From Rotaria sordida (Eukaryota; Rotifera; Eurotatoria; Philodinida; Philodinidae): 64,000 nucleotides of DNA. The notes below the pieces were generated by a model. That model saw nothing but the letters and a program-made list of their open reading frames with translations, searched no databases and was not told the origin of the DNA. The stretch is from NCBI GenBank assembly GCA_905250125.1, contig CAJNOL010000138.1, forward strand, positions 124,001 to 188,000. The letters are read 5' to 3'. Every line of letters begins with the position of its first letter. Positions within the stretch are counted from its first letter, which is position 1. A program made the position numbers and the translations under genes. This document shows positions 35,246 through 45,882 of this stretch, piece after piece.

Positions 35246-35612
35246 AGCATAAGGTCGCATTAGACTTCAAATTTACGACAATGATATCCTTGCTTTCTAT
35301 TCTTTTTACTTTCTCCTTGCTGTCTCATTCTTTTTATTATATTTACTAATGCTTAACTTCGTGTTATCTTCCATTGTCAACCTCATTTTATAGAGATAAT
35401 AAAAGTTCATATAAAAAAAAGAGCAAACTAAAGTTGGAAAGAATAACCATAAAAATAAATTATGTTGTTGGATTTTTTCTCTTTCATTTGTTGTTGACAA
35501 CCATATCTTCAATTCCAAACAGGTGGAGTTTGGCCTTGGGCGTCAACAAAAAAAGAGCGCCCATATTTGACGTCGTAGAAAAATCTAGAAAAAAAGCATC
35601 CAACATCGAATG

Positions 35613-35620
35613 TATAAATA
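35613..35620 (+). promoter_or_regulatory. Probable TATA box of the 35.7 kb ART-TPR gene
   Basis: TATAAATA lies 90 bp upstream of the ATG at 35703. Transcription would be expected to start near 35640-35650, which supports 35703 as the first usable ATG; the reading frame upstream of it has only a GTG at 35628. Confidence 0.5.
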
Positions 35621-35702
35621 GAAAACAGTGGTCTCTATTCAAACAACAATCTATCATTTTTACTATTCAATCGTCGAGCAAACGTCAAAAATAGCATCGA
35701 AA

Positions 35703-38192
35703 ATGAGTAGACAACGAAGATTACGAATGGCTGAAAATTATCTGGTCATCTGGGTCGATAGTAGTATCGACATGGCAAATGAAGATTGCCAGAATACACT
35801 CGCGCAATTGCGGGGTGTTGTTAATGAAGTCAATCCATGCACCACGGCCGAACAATGTGTTGAGAAACTCCAGGACAACAATGAGGAGACATCATTCGTC
35901 ATCTCCTCAGGTACATTAGGACAACATCTAGTACCAGAAATTCATGGCATGCCAAAACTGGATACCATATACATCTTTTGTGGCAATAAACAACGTCACA
36001 AAGAATGGGCTAAAAAGTGGCCCAAAATTAAAGGTGTGCATACATCAATCAAGCACATCTGTGAAAAACTGACCATGGCTATAAAACAATGTGATCAAGG
36101 CCAGGTTACTGTTAGTATTATTAGTGCCAGTGAAGGAGGTTCTAGCGAAGATCTTAATCAGCTAGAGCCTTCCTTCATGTATAGTCAAATATTCAAGGAA
36201 ATACTCCTTGACATGGAGCATGGCCAAAAAGCCATTCAAGATTTGGTCACTTTCTGCCAAGAACAATATCAAGGTAATTGTAGAGAACTCAAAATTATTG
36301 ATGAATTCCAGCGTACATATCATCGAACATTGGCGTTATGGTGGTATACACGCCAATGCTTCACCTTCAAAATGCTCAATCGAGCATTACGAATATTGGA
36401 TGGCGACATTATCATCCGAATGGGATTTTTCCTGTGTGATGTTCATCGACAAATTGAAGAATTACACAGCCAACAGGTCAGTCAATATCATGGAAAGTCC
36501 TTTCTAGTTTATAGGGGTCAAGGATTATCGACAAGCGACTTCGAAAAACTCGCAAAAAACAAAGGTGGTCTCATATCTTTCAATAATTTTTTATCCACCA
36601 GTACAAAACGAGATATTTCCCTCAGTTTCGCCAGAGATGCATTGGGAACAACTGATATAGTCGGCATCCTTTTTCAAATGACCATCGATCCCACAATCTC
36701 ATCGACTCCTTTCGCCTCCATCGAGGAAGTGAGTTATTACAAGGGTGAAAAGGAAATTCTCTTCTCCATGCACACCGTCTTTCGAATTGGTGAAGTTCGA
36801 AAACTTGACAAGGAAAGTTCACTTTACCAAGTGGACCTTAAACTTACGTCAGATGATGACCAACAACTTCGTCAATTAACTGACCGTATACGAGAAGAGG
36901 TCGACGGCACTGGATGGTATCGAATGGGTAAACTGCTGCTCAAAATTGGTCAATTCAACAAGGCCGAAGAATTGTACACGGCACTACTAGAACAGGTTTC
37001 TAACGACAGTGATAGAGCACATATCTATCATACGCTTGGAATGATAAAAACCGACAAAAGGCAATACAAAGAAGCAGTTTCATTTTACGAAAGGTCCCTC
37101 GAAATCTATCGAAGAACTCTTCCGGAAGACCATCCTTCATTGGCTCCTACCTACAACAATATTGGTCATGCATATAACTCCATGGATGACTACTCTAAAG
37201 CAGTGGAATTCTACAAAAAAACAATTAAAATAAAAGAAAAAGCTTTGTCTCCTGATAACCCGAGTTTGGCTGCTTCTTACGCCGGTATCGGATACGTGTA
37301 TAACAACATGGGTGACTACTCGAAAGCACTTGAATTTTACGAAAAAGCACATAAAATACTTGAAAAAGATCTGCCTCTAAATCATCCCAATTTAGCTACT
37401 TCCTACAGTAACATCGGTTCCGTATATGACGACATGGGTGACTACTCGAAAGCACTTGAATTTTTCGAAAAAGCACATAAAATCTACGAAAAAGCTCTGT
37501 CTCCGAATCATCCCTCATTGGCTCATAGTTACGTGAATTTTGCAGCGTGTTACGAAAAAATTGGTGATTATGCAGCAGCTCTTAAGATTCTTCAAAGTGG
37601 TCTTCAAATTGAGCAAAAAGCATTTCAAGAAGGTAATCCAGATCTTGCTTCAACATATGGTTGGTTCGGAAGGATTTATCGCAGCATGAAAGATTATCCG
37701 AAAGCACTTGATAGTTTTAATAAGAGTCTCGCAATACGTCAACAAACGTTACCTGAAACACATCCCTATCAGGCTCTTACATACAGTAGTATTGGTGATG
37801 TTCATAGATTAATGGGTAATTATGAAAAGGCATTTGAATTCCATCGAAAAGCATTAAATATTCAAGAAAATGTTCAATGTAATCCTCTGCAATGTGCAAT
37901 GACATATACATATTTAGGTGAAACTTATCGTGAAATGAAAGATTATTCAACAGCATTAACATATTTTCAAAAAGGATTAGAAATACGTCAGAAGAAATTA
38001 CCAAAAAATCATCCTGATTTAGCTATAGTTTTTCATAATATAGCTAAATTATATTTATCTACTCGACGATATAATATGGCAATGAAAAATGTTCAACAAG
38101 CGATAGAAATAGCTCAAGAAAAATTACCTTCAAACCATCCACATCTTTTGGAATATAAAGAAACGTTTGAAGACATTCGAAAAAAAATGTGA
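35703..38192 (+). CDS. N-terminal alpha/beta domain + active-type ADP-ribosyltransferase + TPR protein
   Basis: Intronless frame of 829 residues from ATG 35703 (MSRQRRLRMAENYLVIWVD). Residues about 12-130 match the N-terminal domain of the 11-13 kb protein (LVIWVDSSI, FVISSGTLGQHLVPEI, LDTIYIFCGN). Residues about 155-380 form the ART domain with an intact R-S-E triad: Arg271 in LVYRG, Ser298-Thr-Ser300 in FLSTS, and Glu349-Lys-Glu351 in YKGEKEILF. The ExE motif is the signature of arginine-directed transferases, so activity on protein arginine is predicted from family knowledge. Residues about 405-825 hold about nine to ten TPRs of 42 residues with HPSLA/HPNLA linkers as in kinesin light chain, likely a protein-binding scaffold. 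No signal peptide or membrane helix, so cytosolic. Two central TPRs are near-identical in DNA. The first two thirds are visibly richer in G+C than the last third. Confidence 0.9.
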   Translation: MSRQRRLRMAENYLVIWVDSSIDMANEDCQNTLAQLRGVVNEVNPCTTAEQCVEKLQDNNEETSFVISSGTLGQHLVPEIHGMPKLDTIYIFCGNKQRHKEWAKKWPKIKGVHTSIKHICEKLTMAIKQCDQGQVTVSIISASEGGSSEDLNQLEPSFMYSQIFKEILLDMEHGQKAIQDLVTFCQEQYQGNCRELKIIDEFQRTYHRTLALWWYTRQCFTFKMLNRALRILDGDIIIRMGFFLCDVHRQIEELHSQQVSQYHGKSFLVYRGQGLSTSDFEKLAKNKGGLISFNNFLSTSTKRDISLSFARDALGTTDIVGILFQMTIDPTISSTPFASIEEVSYYKGEKEILFSMHTVFRIGEVRKLDKESSLYQVDLKLTSDDDQQLRQLTDRIREEVDGTGWYRMGKLLLKIGQFNKAEELYTALLEQVSNDSDRAHIYHTLGMIKTDKRQYKEAVSFYERSLEIYRRTLPEDHPSLAPTYNNIGHAYNSMDDYSKAVEFYKKTIKIKEKALSPDNPSLAASYAGIGYVYNNMGDYSKALEFYEKAHKILEKDLPLNHPNLATSYSNIGSVYDDMGDYSKALEFFEKAHKIYEKALSPNHPSLAHSYVNFAACYEKIGDYAAALKILQSGLQIEQKAFQEGNPDLASTYGWFGRIYRSMKDYPKALDSFNKSLAIRQQTLPETHPYQALTYSSIGDVHRLMGNYEKAFEFHRKALNIQENVQCNPLQCAMTYTYLGETYREMKDYSTALTYFQKGLEIRQKKLPKNHPDLAIVFHNIAKLYLSTRRYNMAMKNVQQAIEIAQEKLPSNHPHLLEYKETFEDIRKKM

Positions 38193-38216
38193 TTCGTTTT
38201 TTTTTCTTCATTGCTC

Positions 38217-38222
38217 AATAAA
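38217..38222 (+). terminator. Polyadenylation signal of the ART-TPR gene
   Basis: AATAAA 25 nt after the TGA at 38190-38192, on the coding strand. Confidence 0.65.
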
Positions 38223-39719
38223 TTGATTTGAATTACTATTGAATTTTTTTTCTTCTGGTTGTTCTCTGCTAATTTTGGCTTATGCGCGTGCGCGCGACAA
38301 GGAAGAGATCCCTTGTCAATACCATAGATAGCGCGGAGCAGACTATGCCGAACTGGTATGGCAATGGCCGAAGGTATGTCGTATGAATGGTAGGGACCAA
38401 CGACACATAGAGACCTTCCCTAGCTACTACACTGCTTCGCAATGACACGAAAGTTCCTCTCCGTCTATTGAATCAGATAACGTAGCTATCTGATCAACAG
38501 TAGTAACACTGACAACTCAATTCATACTCATATTTATCTAACTCTCTCTCAACGTAACTCAATGTATCACTTATTATGGATGTACATATATATGCATAGA
38601 TTTGAAAAATTAATTCCATCCGGAACTTTTTTAAAGACTCAATCTTACATATATTCATACGTGCTTCTACATATATGAGATAACCTCAATTTAACAGTCA
38701 ACCTTGACTCAAACAAAAAAATTTTGTTCCTACCTCTCAATGTTGTATTGTATTGTGTTGTAGCTCATCTAAAAAAAGAAAACAAAAAAAGTATTGTTAA
38801 ATATAAAGACAAGTAGTTTGCCTTATTTGAAATATAATGATATCATTATCATTATAAATAATATAATAATAATAAAAAATGTACTCGGGTATATAATTAC
38901 ATTGTAATGCATCACATTGAGAAAACGCGAATGTGCTGTTTTATGATGATGCATTGATGTTTTTATATACCGTATGATTAATTGTTCAATATTCAACGTT
39001 TTGATTGACTTTTTATCAATCATTCCACACACGTGATTTGATGTTCCACGTATTTATTAATTGATATGTTCAACACGTAACACTACATAATTGATTTCAT
39101 GATTAATTTATATGTAGTGATATGTGTATGTTTCTTTAATTTTTTTCTCATTCGACGTGCATCAATATCATGTCGTCGTCGAAAAAAACAATTCATCTTA
39201 TATATATATATGTAGGGCGTGGGTTGAAGAAAATAACAAAATTCACATCCACGCCCCAACTATTCAATATACACAAGAGGTAGCTTTGTTCAAATGTCTT
39301 ATTTATTGATTAAGCTAAAAATTTTAGAATGTTGTATAGAATCTGAAACTTGTTCACGTAGTCAAATTTATATGAAAATCTTATAATTAAAGTTTCTGGA
39401 ATATCTTAAAGAAAATAGTTTCTTTTTGATGAAAGTATCACGTCTGTCGATTTATCTTAGAATAAGAACAGGGAAAAGGTCTAATTCATTTAAATATATT
39501 CTTTTAATTTAGATTTTATTAAATCTTCATGAACTAGCAATCTTTTCATCACCGTCTGCTGAAATAAAAATCTTCAAATATTTCTTCACAAGTAATATTT
39601 TCAAGAAAAATAAATTGTTGTTCGAATTCTTGTTTTTAGTTTTAGCAGTATTAGACTTAGTTGTATATGATATTATTGTTGATAGTGTTCGACATGAAGG
39701 TGATTAATGGAATTGTATT
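38223..39719. other. Intergenic, no gene recognised; small palindrome at 39210-39258
   Basis: A short GC-rich patch with alternating cgcgtgcgcgcg occurs at about 38284-38296. At 39215-39258 agggcgtgggttgaag faces cacatccacgcccc, the smallest member of the G-rich/C-rich fold-back set. Confidence 0.5.
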
Positions 39720-39965
39720 TCACGCAAGGGGGGAACGGCGTACTCTCGTACTCCATGTACTCCTGGTACTTCCTGTACTCCGGGAGTACGGGAGTACAAC
39801 ATTGTACAATAGAGCGTACATGAAGTATTGGCTCATACTGTTTTTAATTTTGCTTCTTAGTTTTATAATTGTTTCCTTCAAGGAGGAAACGGCGTACTCC
39901 CGTATTCCCTTTACTCCCGTACAACAGAAAGTATGGAAGTACGCCGTTCCCTCGTCCATTTGCAG
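39720..39965. repeat. GTACTCC minisatellite element, two copies
   Basis: The first copy begins caaggggggaacggcgtact at about 39724 and continues with gtactcc-type heptamers to about 39805. The second, about 39881-39962, starts caaggaggaaacggcgtact and ends gtacgccgttccctcg, so it has near-perfect terminal inverted repeats. A third copy in opposite orientation lies at 41725-41815 and ends cgctgtttcccccttg. Terminal caaggggGaaacggcgtactc is shared, which indicates a small mobile or dispersed unit with an internal heptamer repeat. Confidence 0.75.
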
Positions 39966-40099
39966 CCTCTGTCTGTTACGGTCTGCGATGGTCTGTAGTC
40001 TCTCTCTGTTATGGTTTGTGATGGTCGGCAAACAGAATCTGCTTTGGTCTGTGGAGAGCTCAAATTCCTATACCCTTTCCAACACAGACCTTATCAATT

Positions 40100-40175
40100 G
40101 GGTTCAAAGGTTAATGGTCAAAAACTAAAGGTCAAAGATTATAAGCTAAAGACTAAAGATTAAAGATCAAAGATC
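40100..40175 (+). repeat. Short AAAGRTY-type tandem repeat
   Basis: Heptamer-like units such as aaaggtc, aaagatt, taaagac and taaagatc recur about ten times between 40105 and 40172. Non-coding; adjacent to other minisatellites. Confidence 0.6.
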
Positions 40176-40379
40176 TACGAGTACGTTTCTATACAAACGG
40201 AGTAAGGGATCAATAGCCAATGGTAGACTTCTCTAGCAACGAGAAACGGTATCTCGATTATAACAATCCTTAAGCTATTCTGCAACTTTCTAGACCGTTT
40301 CAGACTTTTGTATGTCAAGGCCTATGGAAATCCTAATTGCTACCCCTTTGTACTTCAATACTCAAAGAGTAAAAGCGGA

Positions 40380-40500
40380 TTTCGACTATCCGGGATACAG
40401 TGGGGATCCAGAGAGTATGATGGGGATACGGAGAATACACTGGATACGTCGAAAATCCAGAGGATACATTGGGAATCAAAAGGATTCAGAGTAAGGGTAT
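40380..40500 (+). repeat. Degenerate GGATAC/GGGGATCC repeat
   Basis: Units such as gggatacagt, ggggatccagag, ggggatacggag and ggatacattggg recur over about 120 bp. Related text (ggggatccagagaatcccat) reappears at about 41565, on the other side of the inverted minisatellite. Confidence 0.55.
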
Positions 40501-40639
40501 TCCAGTTCCAGTTAAGAATTCGAGATTGCGTATCAATCGACTCATAGAACTAGGGGTGAGACACTAATGAGCTTGTCACACCAATCTTTGGGGGTTTTCT
40601 TAGGTGCTTATTTGCCTATTCTCGGAGGGTTGCTTGGGT

Positions 40640-41440
40640 CTTCATCTGTCTTTCCTATGAGGGTACCCATAGGTCTTCAAGAGCTATTTTATGGAGGTGT
40701 ACATAGGTCTAAAGAGTTATCATATAGAGTACCCATAAGTCCCCAAGAGCTATCGTATGAGGGTACCCATAGGTCCTGAAGAGCTATTAAATGGGAATAC
40801 ACATAGGTTCTCAACAGCTATTATATCGGGGTGCCCATAAGTCCTCAAGAGCTATCCTACAGGGGTACCCATAGGCCCTCAACGGTTCCTCTATGGGGCG
40901 CCCATAGGTCTTCCAGAGCCATCCTACCAAGATACTAATAGATGTCCAAAGGCTACTCTATAGGATACCCATAGGTCTTCAAGTGCTGTTCTATCGGTAC
41001 CCTTATATAATAGAACTTGAGGACTTAAGGGTACCCTATATAATAGGACTTAAGGACCTATGGGTATCCCCATAGGATAGCTCTTGAGGACCAATAGGTA
41101 CCTCTATATAATAGGACTTAAAGGCATATGGACATCTCCATAGAATAGGCCTTGAGGACCTAAGAGTACCCCATAGGATAGCTTTGAGGGCCTATGAGTA
41201 CCCTATATAGTAGAATTTGAGGACCTATAGGTATCCTCATAGAATAGTTCTTGAGGACCTATGAGTACCTTCATAGGGAAGCCCTTGAGGATCTATGGGT
41301 ACCCCATAGGATAGTTCTTGAGGACCAGTGAGTACCCCTATACAATAGGACTTGAAGGCCTAAGGGCACCTAAAAAATATAGCACTTGACGACCTAGAGA
41401 TACCTTCAAAATACAGGGATTGAGGACCTAGGATATCCTA
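40640..41440. repeat. Minisatellite of about 33 bp units that inverts at its midpoint
   Basis: From about 40640 to 40995 units read roughly gggtacccataggtcctcaa followed by gagctatcctat, about 11 copies at 33-34 bp spacing. From about 41005 to 41440 the units are the reverse complement (atagctcttgaggacctatgggtacc), about 12-13 copies. The switch point is close to 41000. Each unit contains the self-complementary GGTACC. Units differ by several substitutions, so the array is not recent. No coding sense. Confidence 0.85.
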
Positions 41441-41624
41441 AGAATTTGTTTTGCTTTGAGGTAGATTCAAAATAGTACCCTGGAGAGAAAAAAATAAGTA
41501 TACAAACCAACCTTCAAATTCAGGATTAAGATCTTAACTACGGTCAAGGGAATATTCATATCGGGGATCCAGAGAATCCCATGACGATCTGGAGGGTTCA
41601 TAGAATCCCGGGATCCGACAATCG

Positions 41625-41820
41625 GCTTTTTCCCCGTGTCAACACTCCTTTTAGATCGTGTTTCACAAAAATTTCAAGTCTGTTTTTCAATAAGTACTAA
41701 GCCCATTTCATATTACATGCGATGTACTCCTGCTGTACTCCGTGTACTCCCCGTACTCTCTGTACTCCTCGTACTCCAAAGTACGGGAGTACGCTGTTTC
41801 CCCCTTGTATCATGTTTATC
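41625..41820. repeat. Shared element terminus followed by inverted GTACTCC copy
   Basis: 41636-41668 contains gtcaacactccttttagatc, the right terminus also seen at about 1617 and 31352. 41725-41815 is the third GTACTCC unit, in opposite orientation to those at 39.7-40.0 kb. The segment from about 39.7 to 41.8 kb may therefore be one composite element bounded by inverted GTACTCC units. Confidence 0.6.
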
Positions 41821-44800
41821 GGCTTAAATATTTGATCGTTTAACTCAAACATCAACTTAAATACAAACTGTTTGTTATTTATGACTCTTATCAGATTCAT
41901 TACTTTTTATTTTTCAGGCTGAATATTGAGAAGGGATATTTATGCTCTTTTAAGTCTTTAAAGATCAACAATAATTCGGCCATTTCTTCATAATCGATAT
42001 GTTGAACGTTGTTTATTTATACATTCTTTTAAACATCCATTTCTATTACATTACCTTAATTATTTGCAATTATTAATTGATATTATTAGTTTAATCTTTT
42101 CTAAGTTAAGAGGAAAAAGATATTCATTATGTTTTTTCTGAATTTTTTTTCTTATTTAAAGATTTATAAAATAATACGAATTATATGAATGATATTCAAT
42201 CAGAAGAGAAAATTTTTCATTCCTCAATCAAGTATAACCATTTCTTTTTTTCTTTTTGAAAAAACATTCAGGAAAATATTGTTTTTATTCATAGAGTTTT
42301 GTCTATATTTACTTTTTTTTTTATTGAAGATACAAGTCCATTAAATTCACAAGCATCGAAAATAAATTTTTCACTAATTCCTACATCGCGTCAACAAATA
42401 GAAAATGTTTTGATCGAGTCTTGGATTTAGGGAAAGATACCTGAATTTCATAGAGAATTTTTCGCACATTGAAACGAATTCATTTGTTTATTCTTTATAA
42501 ACGGAATCAAAAAGATTGAAATAACGTTGATATTACAGATTCAACGACATTGAAAACACATAATGATAAAAAAAGTTAATCGTACGCCATTAACTATTTT
42601 TGGAAATAATTCATCAATGATGAAATTACACAGAGGAATACGTTCAGAATATCAAATATACAAATGTTTTTTTAGCCTATCGCAGAATGATGTTTTTGAA
42701 CAATTACTTTCCACAACATTGTTATTCCTACGCATGATTTGTCAAGAAATTTTAAAGAAATAGTTTAATATCTTAAATCTATACTCAATGCATATACGAG
42801 GTAAGTTATTTTAAAGTTTTTATTCATCGATTGAGCTTAAATCTTTAAAATATTCTATTGAATCTCAAATTTATCTACGGACAAAACTTTCAATAGAAAT
42901 CTTATAATCAACGTTTAAAGATGATGCTAACGACTACATCAGCAGTCTTTAGAATATACTATTGTTAAAATTGTATCTCAGGACAGGACCAGCAAAATAA
43001 TCTGAAGCATTCATCTTTAATTCAAAGTTTCAAAATCATTTTTTTTCTCAAACTATAACATTCATTTAAAATTACGTTTTAAATTTAGTTTTTATTAAAC
43101 CTTCATCAACCAGCAATTGTTTCATCATCATCATCTACTGAAACAAAATCTTCAAATGTTTCTTCACAAATACTATTAAATAATTCCTTAAGTAATAATT
43201 ATACAATAATTATTCGACAACTGACAACTTATTTGTTTGATTCACGTCATACAACAAGTGAAAAGAGTAATCAATCCAGAGAAAATACTGCAAATATGAG
43301 AGTAAAATAAACAAAAAAACAATCAAATTCGATACAATTTATATAAATAGTCTTGTATCATGTTTTAATAATTAACTGTATTTAGTTGGATTAATAATTT
43401 CCATATCAATACATTTTGTTTTGATAAGAGAGCGAAATAAGCAATGAAAAAGTGGAATGCAAAGCACACCCATGTGTTCAATTGCGGTCGAAATGCGATG
43501 CGATTGCGTGTAGTTTCGCTAAAACAAAATTACAATTGCTAAAGAAGACGAGAAGCTTACATTTTCACTCTATTGATACTTTTATTAGAGATTATAAAAA
43601 CTTTTAAAAAATTCGGAAAAATAAAAAAAAAAAATACATAAAAAGAAGCCTCTCAAGTATACAAACTTATTTCTTTCTTTGTCTATTATCAAAGCATTTC
43701 AATTAGTGTTTCAAACTATCAAAGAGAGCATCAGAGGAGCTTTAATAATGCAGTGAAAGTAGAGATTTTTTCATAAAAGAAGAGTCTTTTTAAGAAAAGA
43801 ATGATTCTTTTATATAAAGTTTGACCGAAGGCTTTAGGGGTCGAGGAATCCGAATGTAAAATCGATTTTTCGAAATTTTAAGTTCGATTTTACCACAAAA
43901 CTGTTTTTCTAACAAAATATTTTTTTTTTAAAGAAAAAATTTTTTTAAAAAATGTTTTTTGTTAAAAAATATTTCTTAGCAAAAATAATTTTGTGGTAAA
44001 ATTGACACTTGAAATTTTTGAAAAATCAATCTCAGACTTGGATTCTTCAACCGCTAAAAGCTTGGATCAAACTTTATAAAAAAAAATCGTTCTTTTCTTA
44101 AACAAATCTCTTGTTTCGTGGAAAAATCTCTACTTTAACTATTCTCTTTAAGTTTCCATGATGCTTACCTTGATAATTTGAGACTAATTAGTTCGTTTAA
44201 TTGCTGAAATCCGTAACCCATAAATAAAACACACAATTGCAGCCTTTTGGGTACGAAAACACCAGCTTTTTTGCAAAAATCAGTGTTCCATGTTTGAAAT
44301 TTTGTAACCGTTGACGTTTAAACTAATTAGTTTTAAAATTTGATCTATGTGCATCAATACAAAATCATTCATAAACTTCGTTTTTACTTGTTATTATTGT
44401 TCTCTTAGACGACAATGAAAATTATCTATGAAATGTTACACATGTATTTTTTTTATTTGATAACAGGTAAAATTACTTTCATGATACCCACTAGAATACT
44501 TAACAGTAGTATTTGCTTATCTTATCCGTATGAAAAAAAAAGACTTTGAACAAACTTCTACCACTAACTAAAAAATCATCCCATTTGATTGAACCATTGT
44601 AAAGATATTTCATTTTTTATCATAGTGCTATTCAAGGACAACCCTGTATTTAAACAATCGTGATTTTGATGATATGGGTTATTAATTGATATATTTTTGA
44701 ACATATTTTATAATGATAAGAAGCTGAAACCTCTATCGAAGTTTTACAACAAGTCGTTTTATATTACATTAGAAATACTCGTTCTTACTAATATTTTATA

Positions 44801-45882
44801 ACAGCCAATGCCATTCTCGCCATTTGTTTCTCCAGTAAATGTAATATAGCCAGTTTTAGTACATTCCTATCACATCATTTTAATATTCATTGCTTTTCTA
44901 ACATTTATCAAACTTGAATATCATGTGTAGTTTTCACATGACTTTTATCAAAACAGATAACAAATATTAAAGTCATAAAATTTTACTTAAATATAGCTTT
45001 CTCACCTTTCTTATTATCAACATAGAAATAAAAGCTATGCATTGATTGCAAATACTAAAGTTAAACAATCCTTTCTCATATAAAAAAAAAAGCTACCATA
45101 AGGTGACAGTGAGGGACGAAGGGTTAGCTCAGAGAGACTTGTGCAAAGTTAAGCTAGTGTGGCTTCCACTGGTAGAGGCGTTCAAAGCTCCGATAGAGAA
45201 CTTAGACCCCTCTTTCGTTAGTTACGCCACTAGTATTATGTGTATCGCGAAGATTGATTTCAAAAGAAAAGTCTGAGTGCAAACCTATGAGGTCATCATT
45301 TGATCATGAAGAATGTAGCGTGGTTAATGTCCATCATACGATATACAATGCATCAGTAACTAATGATATGTGTTTCTTTATTAGAACATTTTAATGAAAT
45401 AATTACTAAAGAAATGTTACTACTCTTTAACCAAATAAAAATCTATCTTCTTTAGTTTTTCTCTCCATTCATTATAAAACTAAAACTCATAAATATTTAT
45501 TAAAATTTTATTCATATGTACCGAAGTGTAACGCTTAATTCTGTTTCATACTGACGCATTTTTTTCATTCTTTCTTCATTTTTCTGTTTACCCCGAAGTT
45601 ACATACGAAACACGACTTTTTGTCATTCTTTATAATACGAACGTGGGCAAGGCAACACAACGAAACAAAATATGCAAGAATGTATCCGTTCCTATCATTG
45701 TACACTCCAATAGAACAATACTCATTCGAATATTAACAAAAAACCTTCAATATATTGTTATATAAAAGTATCACATATGAACAATAATTTAGTGATAAAT
45801 TTCATATAGTTATATTAATGATATCTTTTTTTTCGTAAAATGATTACATTTTTTAGATAAAAATCAAAAATTAATAATTCTT
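41821..45882. other. Intergenic, 4 kb, with one inverted-repeat element
   Basis: AT-rich and without recognisable genes. Open frames at 42563-42763 and 45046-45276 have no known features. The only structured sequence is the inverted repeat at 43756-44136. Confidence 0.5.
43756..44136. mobile_element. Inverted-repeat element with AAAGTAGAGATTTTT termini
   Basis: The left end aaagtagagattttttcata pairs with the right end gaaaaatctctacttt. Inside, tatataaagtttga pairs with tcaaactttata, and cgattttaccacaaaact pairs with tttgtggtaaaattg. The centre near 43945 is almost pure A/T. Total about 380 bp, foldable along its whole length. No coding capacity; probable MITE. Confidence 0.8.

Larger units (their letters stand above)
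32394..35612. other. Region between the divergent KMT2C/D and ART-TPR genes; holds a pogo-like element and telomere-like DNA
   Basis: The two flanking genes are transcribed away from each other, so this 3.2 kb should hold both promoters. No KMT2C/D N-terminal exon (PHD fingers) was found on the minus strand here. Contents beyond the listed repeats: a (CT)n tract at about 33240-33271 inside the pogo-like element. Confidence 0.5.

Noticed and set aside
34899-35260. Open frames on both strands over the telomere-like array
   Set aside because: They are low-complexity His/Thr/Pro or Gly/Val strings produced by the repeat itself.
35628-35702. Extended N-terminus for the 35.7 kb ART-TPR protein
   Set aside because: The upstream in-frame codon is GTG, not ATG, and lies at or before the transcription start expected from the TATA box.
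39661-40128. 155-codon open frame
   Set aside because: It runs through the GTACTCC minisatellite units and has no domain or splice support.
40640-41440. CRISPR-like array
   Set aside because: Units are contiguous without unique spacers and invert halfway; the window is eukaryotic.
45110-45215. Possible tRNA or tRNA-derived SINE (tagctcagagag, later gttcaaagctcc)
   Set aside because: A-box and B-box look-alikes are present, but no acceptor, D or anticodon stem pairs properly.
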